A stretch of DNA of 64,000 bases from DASYXW01 sp035934405 (GTDB lineage: Bacteria; Acidobacteriota; Terriglobia; UBA7540): assembly GCA_035934405.1 (NCBI GenBank), contig DASYXW010000076.1:1-64000 (forward strand), read 5' to 3'. Made by a program: the position numbers and the translations under genes. The number at the start of each line of letters is the position of its first letter. The first letter of the stretch is position 1. The notes beneath the pieces were generated by a model. The model did no database searches. It saw nothing but the letters and a program-made list of their open reading frames with translations, and had not been told where the DNA came from. Shown here in pieces: positions 17,213 through 24,542 of this stretch.

Positions 17213-17506
17213 TCAAGGCAAAGACGAGATGATCTTGCGGTATTCGTCTTCGGTGAAAGCGCGAAGTGTCTCCGATCGCACGAATCCTTGCGACCCGTCT
17301 GCGAGGGCTACCTTCGCCACCGTCGTATCATCGGGAAACTCTGAGATGGCCACGGCATCATACCGGCCCATGGTCAGGTAGAAGGCTTTCATGCTTCCAC
17401 CAGCCGCGGCAAACGCCTTCTTCACGGCATCGAGGCGGGTGGGGCCCTCTTTGATGGTTTCGATACCTTTCTGGGTATAACGCAGAAGGGTGACATACGT
17501 TGGCAT
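17213..17506 (-). CDS. GYD-domain protein
   Basis: A 97-residue protein of the GYD family. It starts at the ATG at 17506 with AAAGGAGG 8 bp upstream, rather than at an upstream TTG. It has the typical MPTYVTLLRYT start, GGSMKAFYLTMGRYDAVAI in the middle and a C-terminal amphipathic helix. GYD proteins are small ferredoxin-fold dimers of unsettled function. It converges on the SpoIIE gene with a 6-bp gap. Confidence 0.9.
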   Translation of the reverse strand: MPTYVTLLRYTQKGIETIKEGPTRLDAVKKAFAAAGGSMKAFYLTMGRYDAVAISEFPDDTTVAKVALADGSQGFVRSETLRAFTEDEYRKIISSLP

Positions 17507-17600
17507 GGCATCGTCCTCCTTTGTCAATGGTGTTGATTATTCTACCAGAACCCGGCGTTGGGGGATGAAGGGAAGAAAGCGGCTCAGCAGAATCAAATCT

Positions 17601-17677
17601 TGGTCGGGGCGCCCGGATTCGAACCGGGGACCTCTTGCGCCCAAGGCAAGCGCGCTACCAGGCTGCGCCACGCCCCG
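17601..17677 (-). tRNA. tRNA-Pro (anticodon UGG)
   Basis: On the minus strand the acceptor CGGGGCG pairs with CGCCCCG, the D-arm is GCGC/GCGC, the anticodon stem CTTGC/GCAAG encloses loop CTTGGGC (anticodon TGG), and the T-arm is CCCGG-TTCGAAT-CCGGG. The 3' CCA is encoded at 17601-17603. Confidence 0.97.
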
Positions 17678-17683
17678 ACAAAA

Positions 17684-17720
17684 CAGGTGTCAGGTTCCAG
17701 GTGTCAGGTGTCAGGTGTCA
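17684..17720. repeat. AGGTGTC heptad array
   Basis: Five tandem heptamers AGGTGTC (one variant AGGTTCC) just beyond the 5' end of tRNA-Pro. The 7-bp period is shared with other arrays here. Confidence 0.75.
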
Positions 17721-17813
17721 GCGCCGGATTCCCGTCGTCCGATTCAGTTTCGCCTGACGCCCTCGGCTCGAAAACTGTTGCCGACCTCGAACCCGTTCAT
17801 GCACACTAGGCGC

Positions 17814-17908
17814 GGAAGTGCATGCGGGCTGGTGTTCGCCCAGGACTTCAAATCCTGTGGTCCCGATTTTATCGGGACGGTCGGTTCGATTCCGACACAC
17901 TTCCGCCA
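17814..17908 (+). tRNA. selC: Selenocysteine tRNA (anticodon UCA)
   Basis: A 95-nt RNA with acceptor GGAAGTG/CACTTCC, discriminator G and encoded CCA. The anticodon stem CAGGA/TCCTG encloses loop CTTCAAA (anticodon TCA). It has a long extra arm, GTCCCGA-TTTTA-TCGGGAC, and T-arm GTCGG-TTCGATT-CCGAC. Long acceptor/T stack, long variable arm, UCA anticodon and the CTTCCGCCA end all match bacterial selC. No selA, selB or selD gene and no obvious selenoprotein is in the window. Confidence 0.95.
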
Positions 17909-17920
17909 CGACGACGCGCC

Positions 17921-18142
17921 TCATCCCTCGGTGGTATCCGGTTCTTCACGTTTCTTGTGCTTCGGTGGACGGTTCTTCCGTTCCACAAAGGCTCGCGACG
18001 ATGGAGGCGTACCGACGCTCGCGCGCGCCTGCCGTCTCACTTCCTTCGCAGCTTTGAACGCCCTCGGCTTCCGCAGCTTTCGCACAAGCTCCCCCGACAC
18101 GTGGCGCCCGACCCCTGCTAACTGTTCCTCGGCTTGGACCAA
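17921..18142 (-). CDS. Possible small basic protein
   Basis: A 73-codon frame downstream of the redoxin gene on the same strand, strongly basic (LVRKLRKPRAFKAAKEVRRQ; tail RKNRPPKHKKREEPD) with GC-rich codon use like neighbours. It opens with a GTG, and there is no clear Shine-Dalgarno. It lies antisense to no gene and ends near tRNA-Sec. No family recognised; it may be a 3' remnant. Confidence 0.3.
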   Translation of the reverse strand: MVQAEEQLAGVGRHVSGELVRKLRKPRAFKAAKEVRRQARASVGTPPSSRAFVERKNRPPKHKKREEPDTTEG

Positions 18143-18162
18143 GCCTAGTCGCTCTTGGAGTG

Positions 18163-18657
18163 TCAGCCGGGCTTAAATTCCGGCACTCGCTCTTGCGGCA
18201 GGAATAGCGCCGGCGGCGCCACTGAGTAATGCTTACCGAGCCACTTTTGGATCTCCAGCAAGTCGCTCTTCACGAACCCGTCGCTCGCGAGCGCCACCTG
18301 ACCATCCGGCGTGACCAGAAACAAGGTCGGTGTGAAGTGCACGCCATAGCGGCGGGAAGCGTCGTACGGCTTCTCATCAATCAACAGAGGAAAACTCACG
18401 CCGAATTCGGTTGCGAACCGCCGGGTATCGGCGGCGCTGTCCTGCGAGACGCCCCACACCTGCGCGCCCGATCGGCCGAGCTGCTGATGAATGCGCTCGA
18501 TGAATGGGAAGGCGTACTGACACGTGGGGCACGAGACCTTGAAGAACCCGAGCAGCACGGGACCCCGCCCCAGCGCCTCTCGGAGCGCATAGCGCGAGCC
18601 CTCGGCGCCCGGGAGGTCAAGAGCCGGCGCCATCTTCAGGGCCGTCGAAGTCGGCAT
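18163..18657 (-). CDS. TlpA/AhpC-like thioredoxin-fold protein
   Basis: A 164-residue cytoplasmic redoxin with an AhpC-TSA/TlpA fold. It has the redox motif FFKVSCPTCQYAFPFIERIH (Cys pair in CPTC, about residue 43), a peroxiredoxin-like VWGVSQDSAADTRRFATEFG segment and the cis-proline loop HFTPTLFLV. It should act as a disulfide reductase or thiol peroxidase. No signal peptide is seen. It is transcribed in the same direction as the CoA-disulfide-reductase-like gene upstream (53-bp gap), which suggests a shared thiol-redox role. Confidence 0.9.
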   Translation of the reverse strand: MPTSTALKMAPALDLPGAEGSRYALREALGRGPVLLGFFKVSCPTCQYAFPFIERIHQQLGRSGAQVWGVSQDSAADTRRFATEFGVSFPLLIDEKPYDASRRYGVHFTPTLFLVTPDGQVALASDGFVKSDLLEIQKWLGKHYSVAPPALFLPQERVPEFKPG

Positions 18658-18710
18658 CACTCGTTCCTCCGATTCCTATTGTAGCAAATGTAGCAAGCCG
18701 GCCCGGCCGG

Positions 18711-20081
18711 TCATCGCCGCAATTCGCGCAGCATCTCCTGCGCCGCAACCAGCAACGGATCCCAGACCGTCGAGAAGGGCGGGGCGTAGCTCAGATCGAG
18801 CTCGGCCACCTGTTCCACGGTCATGCGCGCGTGGAGCGCCGTCGCCAGGACGTCGATGCGCTTGGCGACGTTCCCGGCTCCGTACGGCCCCGCCATCTGC
18901 CCGCCAAGCAGGCGGCCCGAGGCGCGATCCGCCACAAGCTTGACCAGCATGTCCTGGCCGCCCAGGTACCGCGCGTACGACGGCGCGTGGACACTTGCCG
19001 CGGCGGCGGCGAAACCCGCTTCTTCCGCCTCGGCGCGGCTCAAACCGGTGCGAGCCACTTCCAGGCCGAAGACCTTGCTCGCCGCCGTGCCCATCACGCC
19101 GGCGAAGCGCGCCCGTCCTCCGGCGGCATTCTCTCCCGCCACTCGGCCCTGTTTGTTCGCAGTGGTCCCCAGCGGAAAGTAAACTGGACGGCCGCTCACC
19201 CGATGCGTGGTCTCGGCGCAGTCACCGGCGGCATAGACGGCGGCAACGCTCGTCTCCATCGCCTCATTCACGGCGATGGCGCCCGTCGGCCCAAGAACGA
19301 TTTCCGCCTCAGCGGCGAGTTTGGCGCGCGGGCGCACGCCGGTGGCCAGAATCACGCAAGGCGTCTCGCAACTGCCGCCCTCCCAGGTCAGGCGCCGCAC
19401 GCGGCCTTGCCGCTCGCCCACGAGTGCCGTCACCGGCGCCGGCTTCACCACGCGGACTCCGCGCGCCGAAAGCTCGCCCTCAATCGCCGAGCTGATCTCC
19501 TCATCCACTCCGCCAAAGAGCAAGGCGGAACGCTCGACGAGCGTTACCTGCATGCCACGCGCCCGGAGCGCCTCCGCCATTTCAAGGCCAATATAGCCGC
19601 CACCGATGATCGCGGCGCTTTGCGGGCGTTCAGACGTGAGAAAGCGCTCGAGCTTGAGCGTCGATTGAAGATCGTTGACGTGAAACACGCCCGCGAGATC
19701 CAGGCCCTGAATCCCGGGACGCGCCGGTTCGGCGCCCGTCGCGATCACCAAGCGGCTGTAGGGAACATCCTCGAGGCCGCCACCTCCCGGCGCGGCAACC
19801 GTCACGCGCCGGCGGCCGGGCGAAATCTCCACGACCTCGTGGCCGGTGAGCACGCGGATGTTGCGGCGGCTCTCGAAGAACTCCGGCGAGTAGACGTGCA
19901 ACGAATCGGCCGCGGGCACAAGGCCAGCGATCAAGTAAGGGAGGCCGCAGGCGGAATAGGAGATGTCCGGCCCTTTCTCATAGACCACAATCTCCAGGCG
20001 CGGATCGAACCGACGGGCGCGGCTGGCGGCGCTCAACCCGGCCGCGACGCCGCCGATGACCACGAGCCGCTCAGAAGCCAA
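18711..20081 (-). CDS. FAD-dependent CoA-disulfide reductase / NADH oxidase-like
   Basis: A 456-residue pyridine-nucleotide disulfide oxidoreductase. The N-terminal FAD site is VIGGVAAGLSAASRAR. The single active-site cysteine sits in YSACGLPYLI (about residue 45), as in CoA-disulfide reductases and NADH oxidases. The NAD site AAIIGGGYIGLEMAEALR is at ~160 and the second FAD motif VYAAGDCAETTH at ~285. The C-terminal dimerisation domain is present (~335-456). There is no rhodanese extension. The gene is followed by a redoxin, so a thiol-redox role is likely. Three 20-bp repeats lie just upstream (20110-20220). Confidence 0.9.
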   Translation of the reverse strand: MASERLVVIGGVAAGLSAASRARRFDPRLEIVVYEKGPDISYSACGLPYLIAGLVPAADSLHVYSPEFFESRRNIRVLTGHEVVEISPGRRRVTVAAPGGGGLEDVPYSRLVIATGAEPARPGIQGLDLAGVFHVNDLQSTLKLERFLTSERPQSAAIIGGGYIGLEMAEALRARGMQVTLVERSALLFGGVDEEISSAIEGELSARGVRVVKPAPVTALVGERQGRVRRLTWEGGSCETPCVILATGVRPRAKLAAEAEIVLGPTGAIAVNEAMETSVAAVYAAGDCAETTHRVSGRPVYFPLGTTANKQGRVAGENAAGGRARFAGVMGTAASKVFGLEVARTGLSRAEAEEAGFAAAAASVHAPSYARYLGGQDMLVKLVADRASGRLLGGQMAGPYGAGNVAKRIDVLATALHARMTVEQVAELDLSYAPPFSTVWDPLLVAAQEMLRELRR

Positions 20082-20109
20082 AATGACGCCTCGGAGCTAT
20101 CACCTTTTA

Positions 20110-20220
20110 TTTCAATAAGATGACGGCTTCAATCAAATAAATGGTGTATTTTCAATACGTTGACGGCTTTTGCTGATCCCGCAAAGCCGCTTTTGTTTGT
20201 TTTCAATACGTTGACGGCTT
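20110..20220. repeat. Three 20-bp iteron-like repeats upstream of the flavoprotein
   Basis: TTTCAATACGTTGACGGCTT occurs exactly at 20150-20169 and 20201-20220 and with three differences at 20110-20129, start-to-start distances 40 and 51 bp. The array is AT-rich against its surroundings and lies between the end of rplI and the start of the CoA-disulfide-reductase-like gene. Candidate operator sites. Confidence 0.75.
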
Positions 20221-20261
20221 CGTTCGTAACATTTCATCATTTTCTTGCATGATCGCGCGGA

Positions 20262-20780
20262 CTACTCCGCAACGGCGTCTGGGGTGGGCTCGGAAGCCAC
20301 CGGAGCAGAGGGTTCGGGCGCGCGTGCGGGCGCCGGCGCGTCACCCTCTACCCTCACCTTGATGGCCGCCGTCACCTCGCGGTGCAGCTTCACCGGCACG
20401 TCATACTCGCCCACGACCTTGAGTGGTGTCGGGAGATGGATCTTCCGTCGGTCGATGTTGTAACCCTGGGCGGCGAGAGCTTCGGCCACATCCATGGCGG
20501 TAACGGAACCGAACAGCGTTCCCTGTTCTCCTGACTTGCGCGTAAACGAGACGCTGACGCCTTGCATCAATTGCGCGAGCTCCCCGGCGTCGCCCTTTTC
20601 CTTTGCTTCGAGCTTCAAGAACTTGACCCGCTGCTGCTCCACCCATTTGCGGTTCTGCGGCGTGGCGGCTACCGCCAGCTTCTTGGGCAGCAGGTGGTTG
20701 CGACCGTAACCGTCCGCCACTTTCACAATTGCGCCCCGATTGCCCAGGGTGTCGACGTCTTGCAGAAGGATGATTTCCAT
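20262..20780 (-). CDS. rplI: 50S ribosomal protein L9
   Basis: A 172-residue L9 with the canonical N-terminus (MEIILLQDVDTLGNRGAIVKVADGYGRNHL), the long central helix and the C-terminal domain (LFGSVTAMDVAEAL, RRKIHLPTPLKVVGEYDVPVKLH). A Pro/Ala/Glu-rich tail of ~20 residues is extra. Last gene of the rpsF-rpsR-rplI run, separated from rpsR by an inverted heptad repeat. Confidence 0.97.
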   Translation of the reverse strand: MEIILLQDVDTLGNRGAIVKVADGYGRNHLLPKKLAVAATPQNRKWVEQQRVKFLKLEAKEKGDAGELAQLMQGVSVSFTRKSGEQGTLFGSVTAMDVAEALAAQGYNIDRRKIHLPTPLKVVGEYDVPVKLHREVTAAIKVRVEGDAPAPARAPEPSAPVASEPTPDAVAE

Positions 20781-20797
20781 TTCGAGTTCCTCGGTAT

Positions 20798-20881
20798 TTC
20801 AGTTATCAGTTGCCAGTTCTCAGTTGCTACTCTCGGTTATCCGTAATTTGCTCTTTACTGACAACTGGCAACTGACAACTG
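20798..20881. repeat. Inverted CAGTTAT/CAGTTGC heptad array
   Basis: CAGTTAT-CAGTTGC-CAGTTCT-CAGTTGC (from 20801) is mirrored by ACTGACAACTGGCAACTGAC (20857-20880), giving a hairpin in the rpsR-rplI spacer. The array ends 4 bp from the rpsR stop. Confidence 0.8.
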
Positions 20882-20884
20882 CCC

Positions 20885-21184
20885 TTACAACGCCGACGCA
20901 AAAGGCAGAAAGGCGATATTGCGGGCGCGCTTGATGGCCACCGCCACCAAGTGTTGGTGGGGCGAACACGTTCCGGTCAGCCGGCGCGGCAGGATCTTGC
21001 CGCGCTCGGAGATGAACTGGCTCACCAGGCGGACGTCCTTAAAATCAATGACGTCAATCTTCTCCTCACAGAACTTGCACACCTTACGACGCCGGAAATA
21101 CTGCTTCCGCGGACCTCCGCCTGGTCCTCCGGGACCTTTCCTTCCAGACCTGTCGGATGACCGCGGTCTCTCACCCATGGGCAT
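20885..21184 (-). CDS. rpsR: 30S ribosomal protein S18
   Basis: A 99-residue S18. A Gly/Pro/Arg-rich N-terminal extension precedes the conserved core (YFRRRKVCKFCEEKIDVIDFKD, LTGTCSPHQHLVAVAIKRAR). The first ATG has GGAG at good distance. CKFCE keeps the zinc-type cysteines; only the full four-Cys set of C+ paralogues is not evident. Confidence 0.97.
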   Translation of the reverse strand: MPMGERPRSSDRSGRKGPGGPGGGPRKQYFRRRKVCKFCEEKIDVIDFKDVRLVSQFISERGKILPRRLTGTCSPHQHLVAVAIKRARNIAFLPFASAL

Positions 21185-21233
21185 ATTCGTTCACTCCTTC
21201 AGTTCGCTCCCGCACTTCCCAGTATTTCCATCA

Positions 21234-21340
21234 CAGGAGTCAGGAGCCAGAAGTCAGGAGTCAGAAGAACGCCGAGTGACGGCCTGTGGCTGCACCATTA
21301 CCGGACGATCTCGCGGCTTCTGGCTTCTGGCTCCTGATTG
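21234..21340. repeat. Inverted CAGGAGT/CAGAAGT heptad array
   Basis: CAGGAGT-CAGGAGC-CAGAAGT-CAGGAGT-CAGAAGA (21235-21269) is mirrored by CTTCTGGCTTCTGGCTCCTG (21317-21336). It fills the rpsF-rpsR spacer and ends 1-5 bp from the rpsF stop. Confidence 0.8.
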
Positions 21341-21341
21341 C

Positions 21342-21746
21342 CTATCCCGCCGCCGGCGCTGTCTGTGGCTCCGACGCTGCCGCCGGGGCGGCGGGTTTCT
21401 TGGGCGCCCGGGCCGCCTGCTTGGCCCGCCAGGTCTTGAACTTCTCGGCCCGTTTCTGCGCCTCGTCGGTACGGACGGAGAGGTACTTGATCACGCTGTC
21501 GGTGACCTTCAAACGGCGCTCAAACTCCTTCACCATTTCTCCACTGCCTTCGACGACGAAGAGCACGTAGAAGCCCTCCCGCTGGCGCGCCACCCGGTAG
21601 GCGAGGCGACGGCGTCCCATTCGTTCCACTTTCTCGATCTTGCCACCCGCCCCGGTGGACACCGCTTCCATTTGAGTCACCAGCTTGCCCAGGTCTTCCT
21701 CGGTCACGTCGGGCCGGACGATGAAGATAATCTCATATTTGTGCAT
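21342..21746 (-). CDS. rpsF: 30S ribosomal protein S6
   Basis: A 134-residue S6. The conserved start MHKYEIIFIVRPDVTEEDLG and core RMGRRRLAYRVARQREGFYVLF are present, as is the ferredoxin-like fold ending VIKYLSVRTDEA. A ~40-residue Ala/Pro/Lys-rich tail follows. It binds S18, which is encoded downstream, next to 16S rRNA. Confidence 0.97.
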   Translation of the reverse strand: MHKYEIIFIVRPDVTEEDLGKLVTQMEAVSTGAGGKIEKVERMGRRRLAYRVARQREGFYVLFVVEGSGEMVKEFERRLKVTDSVIKYLSVRTDEAQKRAEKFKTWRAKQAARAPKKPAAPAAASEPQTAPAAG

Positions 21747-21844
21747 GGAACCTCGTTTCTCGTGTCACGTGACTCGGAGAGGAGGCCGTTGGCCTCCCGT
21801 TCTCGCGCCGCACATCGGGATCTGCAGGTGCGCAGAAGCGACCC

Positions 21845-22420
21845 CTACGTTCCCGCGATGCGGCGGTTGTACCGGTTCATCGCTTTCTCCACGCCTTCGC
21901 GCACCACCATGCCCGCAGCCTCAGCGGCGAGGTCCACCATCTCGGCCACGGCTTCCAAATCAGCCTTGCGAAAGCGGCCGAGCACGTGCGATGCGAGGTC
22001 GCTGCTTGGCCGGTCCGGCTGAACACCCATCCGCACCCGCGTGAATTCATCCGACTGGAGCGCCCCGATAATCGACTTCAGACCGTTGTGACCGCCGGCC
22101 GTGCCTCGCGGCCGGATGCGGAGAGCGCCCAGCGGCAGCGCTGCTTCATCCACCAGAACGATCAAGTCGGCGCCGGCGGCCTCGTAACGCTCCATGAGCC
22201 TTCGCACCGCCAAGCCGCTCAGGTTCATGTACGTCATCGGCTTGGCCAGGAGCACTTCATGCCCGCCCAGCCGCGTCCGCGCCGTGAGCGCCTGCGCCTC
22301 GGGGCGCGAAATCTGCGCGCCGCACTCCTCGGCCAGCCGGTCCACCGCCATGAATCCGAGGTTATGGGGGGTCAGATGGTACTCGTAACCCGGGTTGCCG
22401 AGACCGACGATCAACTTCAT
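21845..22420 (-). CDS. pth: Peptidyl-tRNA hydrolase
   Basis: A 191-residue Pth that recycles peptidyl-tRNA. MKLIVGLGNPGYEYHLTPHN contains the catalytic Asn and His, KPMTYMNLSG is the substrate motif and GTAGGHNGLKSI the second conserved block. The start at 22420 is chosen because it gives the family N-terminus. That ATG is itself the end of the CTCAATGA repeat, and no Shine-Dalgarno is seen. Confidence 0.96.
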   Translation of the reverse strand: MKLIVGLGNPGYEYHLTPHNLGFMAVDRLAEECGAQISRPEAQALTARTRLGGHEVLLAKPMTYMNLSGLAVRRLMERYEAAGADLIVLVDEAALPLGALRIRPRGTAGGHNGLKSIIGALQSDEFTRVRMGVQPDRPSSDLASHVLGRFRKADLEAVAEMVDLAAEAAGMVVREGVEKAMNRYNRRIAGT

Positions 22421-22518
22421 TGAGTCATTGGGTGATTGAGTCATTGAGCCATTGATGGAACGCTCGATGATTCAGCGAGCCAATGACTCAATGGCCCGAT
22501 GGCCCAATGACTCAATTC
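22418..22518. repeat. Inverted octad repeat at pth start
   Basis: ATTGAGTC-ATTGGGTG-ATTGAGTC-ATTGAGCC from 22419 is mirrored by CCAATGAC-TCAATGGC-CCGATGGC-CCAATGAC-TCAATT up to 22517. It fills the rplY-pth spacer. One end carries the pth start codon and the other lies 5 bp from the rplY stop. Confidence 0.85.
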
Positions 22519-22522
22519 AGCA

Positions 22523-23260
22523 CTACCTTCCTTCTTTCTTTCCTTCTTTTCCTTCTTTCTTGGATTCCTTCTTCTCGCCTTTCTCGCCGCCCTCCTCCTC
22601 TTCGCCCTCCTCGGCTTCGGCCTTGCCCTTGCGGATCAACTCCGGCTCAGCAGGCGCCGCGGCCTCGACCTCTGCCTCCGCCGGCTTCTCTTCCTCGGCC
22701 TTCGGCGCGACGACGTGGGCCACCACTCGGGCCGGATCGGTCAAGACTTTCACCTTGGGGCCGAGCGGCAGGTCCGAGACGCGCAGGTTGCGGCCAATCA
22801 CCAAATCGCTAACGTCCACGGCAATATGCTCAGGAATGTCGTCCGGGAGACACTCGATTTCGACCTCGCGCAGGACGAAATCGAGAATCCCTCCTTCCAA
22901 CTTCACGCCCCGGGGCTCGCCGGTCAGGTGGATGGGCGCTTTCAGCTTCAGCATGGTATCAACGCCGATACGGACCATGTCCACGTGCAGCAGCGATCCC
23001 TTGACGGGCTCGAGCTGCCAGTCACGCAACATCACGCGGGCCGGCGCTTTGCCTTTGATCTCGATGGTGAAGAGGGTGTTGTGTCCGGATTCGGATTGAA
23101 GAATGTGGGCCACTTGTTTGGGATCCACGGAGACCGGAATCGAGGGACCGCCGGCGCCGTACACCACGGCCGGAATCCGGCCGGCATAACGCAGGCGACG
23201 GTTGGTGTTCTTGCCGAAGTCCTCGCGCGGCTCGGCGGCGACGGTCAATACCTGGCTCAT
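22523..23260 (-). CDS. rplY: 50S ribosomal protein L25 (Ctc/TL5 type)
   Basis: A 245-residue two-domain L25. The N-terminal 5S rRNA-binding domain (~1-95, NTNRRLRYAGRIPAVVYGAG) is followed by the TL5/Ctc beta domain (~96-190). The last ~50 residues are a Glu/Lys-rich low-complexity tail (EEGEEEEGGEKGEKKE) that is longer than usual. It lies between prs and pth, the usual bacterial order. Confidence 0.96.
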   Translation of the reverse strand: MSQVLTVAAEPREDFGKNTNRRLRYAGRIPAVVYGAGGPSIPVSVDPKQVAHILQSESGHNTLFTIEIKGKAPARVMLRDWQLEPVKGSLLHVDMVRIGVDTMLKLKAPIHLTGEPRGVKLEGGILDFVLREVEIECLPDDIPEHIAVDVSDLVIGRNLRVSDLPLGPKVKVLTDPARVVAHVVAPKAEEEKPAEAEVEAAAPAEPELIRKGKAEAEEGEEEEGGEKGEKKESKKEGKEGKKEGR

Positions 23261-23280
23261 GCTCGGTTCACTCCTTCAAC

Positions 23281-23310
23281 CTGTAGCGGCGTCTGTGAGC
23301 GCCGCTACAG
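23281..23310. repeat. CTGTAGCGGCG inverted repeat
   Basis: CTGTAGCGGCG (23281-23291) and CGCCGCTACAG (23300-23310) form an 11-bp stem between prs and rplY. The same arm occurs at 32983. Confidence 0.75.
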
Positions 23311-23353
23311 CTAGGGTCGTCACGACATTATTTTGTAATCCTCATTATCCCCA

Positions 23354-24307
23354 TTAAATGAATAGCCTGCTCACCGACGTCTCGTCGTGAATGGACTTAA
23401 TGGCCTCGGCGAACAGCTTGGCGACACTGAGCACTTTGATCCGATCGCACTCCGCGCCCTGGGCATCGAGCGGGATGGAATTGGTGGTTACGACCAGCTC
23501 CAAATCGGACTCGCAAACCTTGCGGACGGCGTCATCGGCAAAGACCCCGTGGACGCAACACGCAAAAACCTTTTCCGCGCCCTGTTTCTTCAAAGCGGCG
23601 GCGGCGCCACGCAGCGTTCCGCCGGTATCAATCATATCGTCCACCAGCAGAGCCGTGCGCCCGGCCACCTCGCCGATGACGTTCATCACTTCCACGGTGT
23701 GCGCGTCCTCGCGGCGCTTGTCAATGATGGCCAGCGGGGAATCGAGCCGCTTGGCAAAGGCCCGAGCGCGCTCCACGCCGCCAGTATCGGGCGAGACCAC
23801 CGTGATGTTCTTCAGCCTGAGCTTGCGAAAGTAGTCCACCGTGACCGGCGTGGCATAGAGATGGTCCACCGGAATGTTGAAGTACCCCTGGATCTGACCG
23901 GCGTGGAGGTCGAGCGCCAGCACCCGGTTGGCCCCCGCCGAAGTCAGCAGGTCCGCCACCAGCTTCGAGGAAATCGGCACGCGCGGCCGGTCCTTGCGAT
24001 CCTGCCGGGCGTAACCGTAGTACGGCATCACGGCCGTAATCCGGTCCGCTGAAGCGCGCCGCAGCGCGTCGAGCATGATCAACAGCTCCATCAGGCTTTC
24101 ATTCACCGGGCCGCAGGTCGGCTGGATGACGAATACATCCGTGCCGCGCACGTTCTCCATCAACTGCACCCGGACTTCGCCGTCGGGAAAGCGGCCGACG
24201 TCGGCGTCGCCGAGCGCCATTCCCAGGTGCTGGCAGATTTCCTTGGCCAGCGCCGGGTGGGCGTTGCCGGAGAAAATCTTGAGCGCGTGCTGTTTGCGAT
24301 CAGGCAT
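23354..24307 (-). CDS. prs: Ribose-phosphate pyrophosphokinase
   Basis: A 317-residue PRPP synthase that makes PRPP from ribose-5-phosphate and ATP. Key motifs are SGNAHPALAKEI (N-terminus), DGEVRVQL, YYGYARQDRK, the metal-binding DLHAGQIQGYF, the flexible-loop region SPDTGGVERARAFAKRL and the PRPP loop LLVDDMIDTGGTL. Class I length. It supplies PRPP to nucleotide and His/Trp synthesis and is encoded in the ispE-prs-rplY-pth order. Confidence 0.97.
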   Translation of the reverse strand: MPDRKQHALKIFSGNAHPALAKEICQHLGMALGDADVGRFPDGEVRVQLMENVRGTDVFVIQPTCGPVNESLMELLIMLDALRRASADRITAVMPYYGYARQDRKDRPRVPISSKLVADLLTSAGANRVLALDLHAGQIQGYFNIPVDHLYATPVTVDYFRKLRLKNITVVSPDTGGVERARAFAKRLDSPLAIIDKRREDAHTVEVMNVIGEVAGRTALLVDDMIDTGGTLRGAAAALKKQGAEKVFACCVHGVFADDAVRKVCESDLELVVTTNSIPLDAQGAECDRIKVLSVAKLFAEAIKSIHDETSVSRLFI

Positions 24308-24315
24308 AGAAAACC

Positions 24316-24380
24316 AGTGGATAGTGGCAAGTGGCTAGTAGCGTGCCATAGGGCCTCAGGCACTCTAGCCACTATCCATT
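24316..24380. repeat. Inverted GTGGATA heptad array
   Basis: GTGGATA-GTGGCAA-GTGGCTA (24317-24337) is mirrored by TAGCCACTATCCA (24366-24378), just upstream of prs and beside tRNA-Gln. Confidence 0.7.
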
Positions 24381-24387
24381 ACTTTCC

Positions 24388-24461
24388 TGGCTGGGAGGCC
24401 TGGATTCGAACCAGAGTTCCATGCTCCAAAGGCATGTGTCCTACCACTGGACGACCTCCCA
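24388..24461 (-). tRNA. tRNA-Gln (anticodon UUG)
   Basis: On the minus strand the acceptor TGGGAGG pairs with CCTCCCA, the D-arm is GTCC/GGAC, the anticodon stem CATGC/GCATG encloses loop CTTTGGA (anticodon TTG), and the T-arm is CTGG-TTCGAAT-CCAG. The CCA is encoded at 24388-24390. Confidence 0.96.
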
Positions 24462-24465
24462 ATCC

Positions 24466-24542
24466 TCATTGAGCCATCAGGTGATTGAGTCATTTCCAGG
24501 ACACTTGAAATGACCCGATGGCTCGATAACCCGATGATTCAA
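24466..24542. repeat. Inverted octad repeat at ispE stop
   Basis: ATTGAGCC-ATCAGGTG-ATTGAGTC (24469-24492) and a mirror set GACCCGATGGCTCGAT...TGATTCAATC (24512-24543). The ispE stop codon (24477-24479) and the last ~20 codons lie inside. Confidence 0.8.

Noticed and set aside
18163..20081. Selenoprotein genes beside tRNA-Sec
   Set aside because: Both nearby redox proteins carry ordinary Cys at their active sites and no in-frame TGA.
20110..20220. CRISPR array
   Set aside because: Repeats are only 20 bp, there are three, the intervals are 20 and 31 bp, and there are no cas genes.
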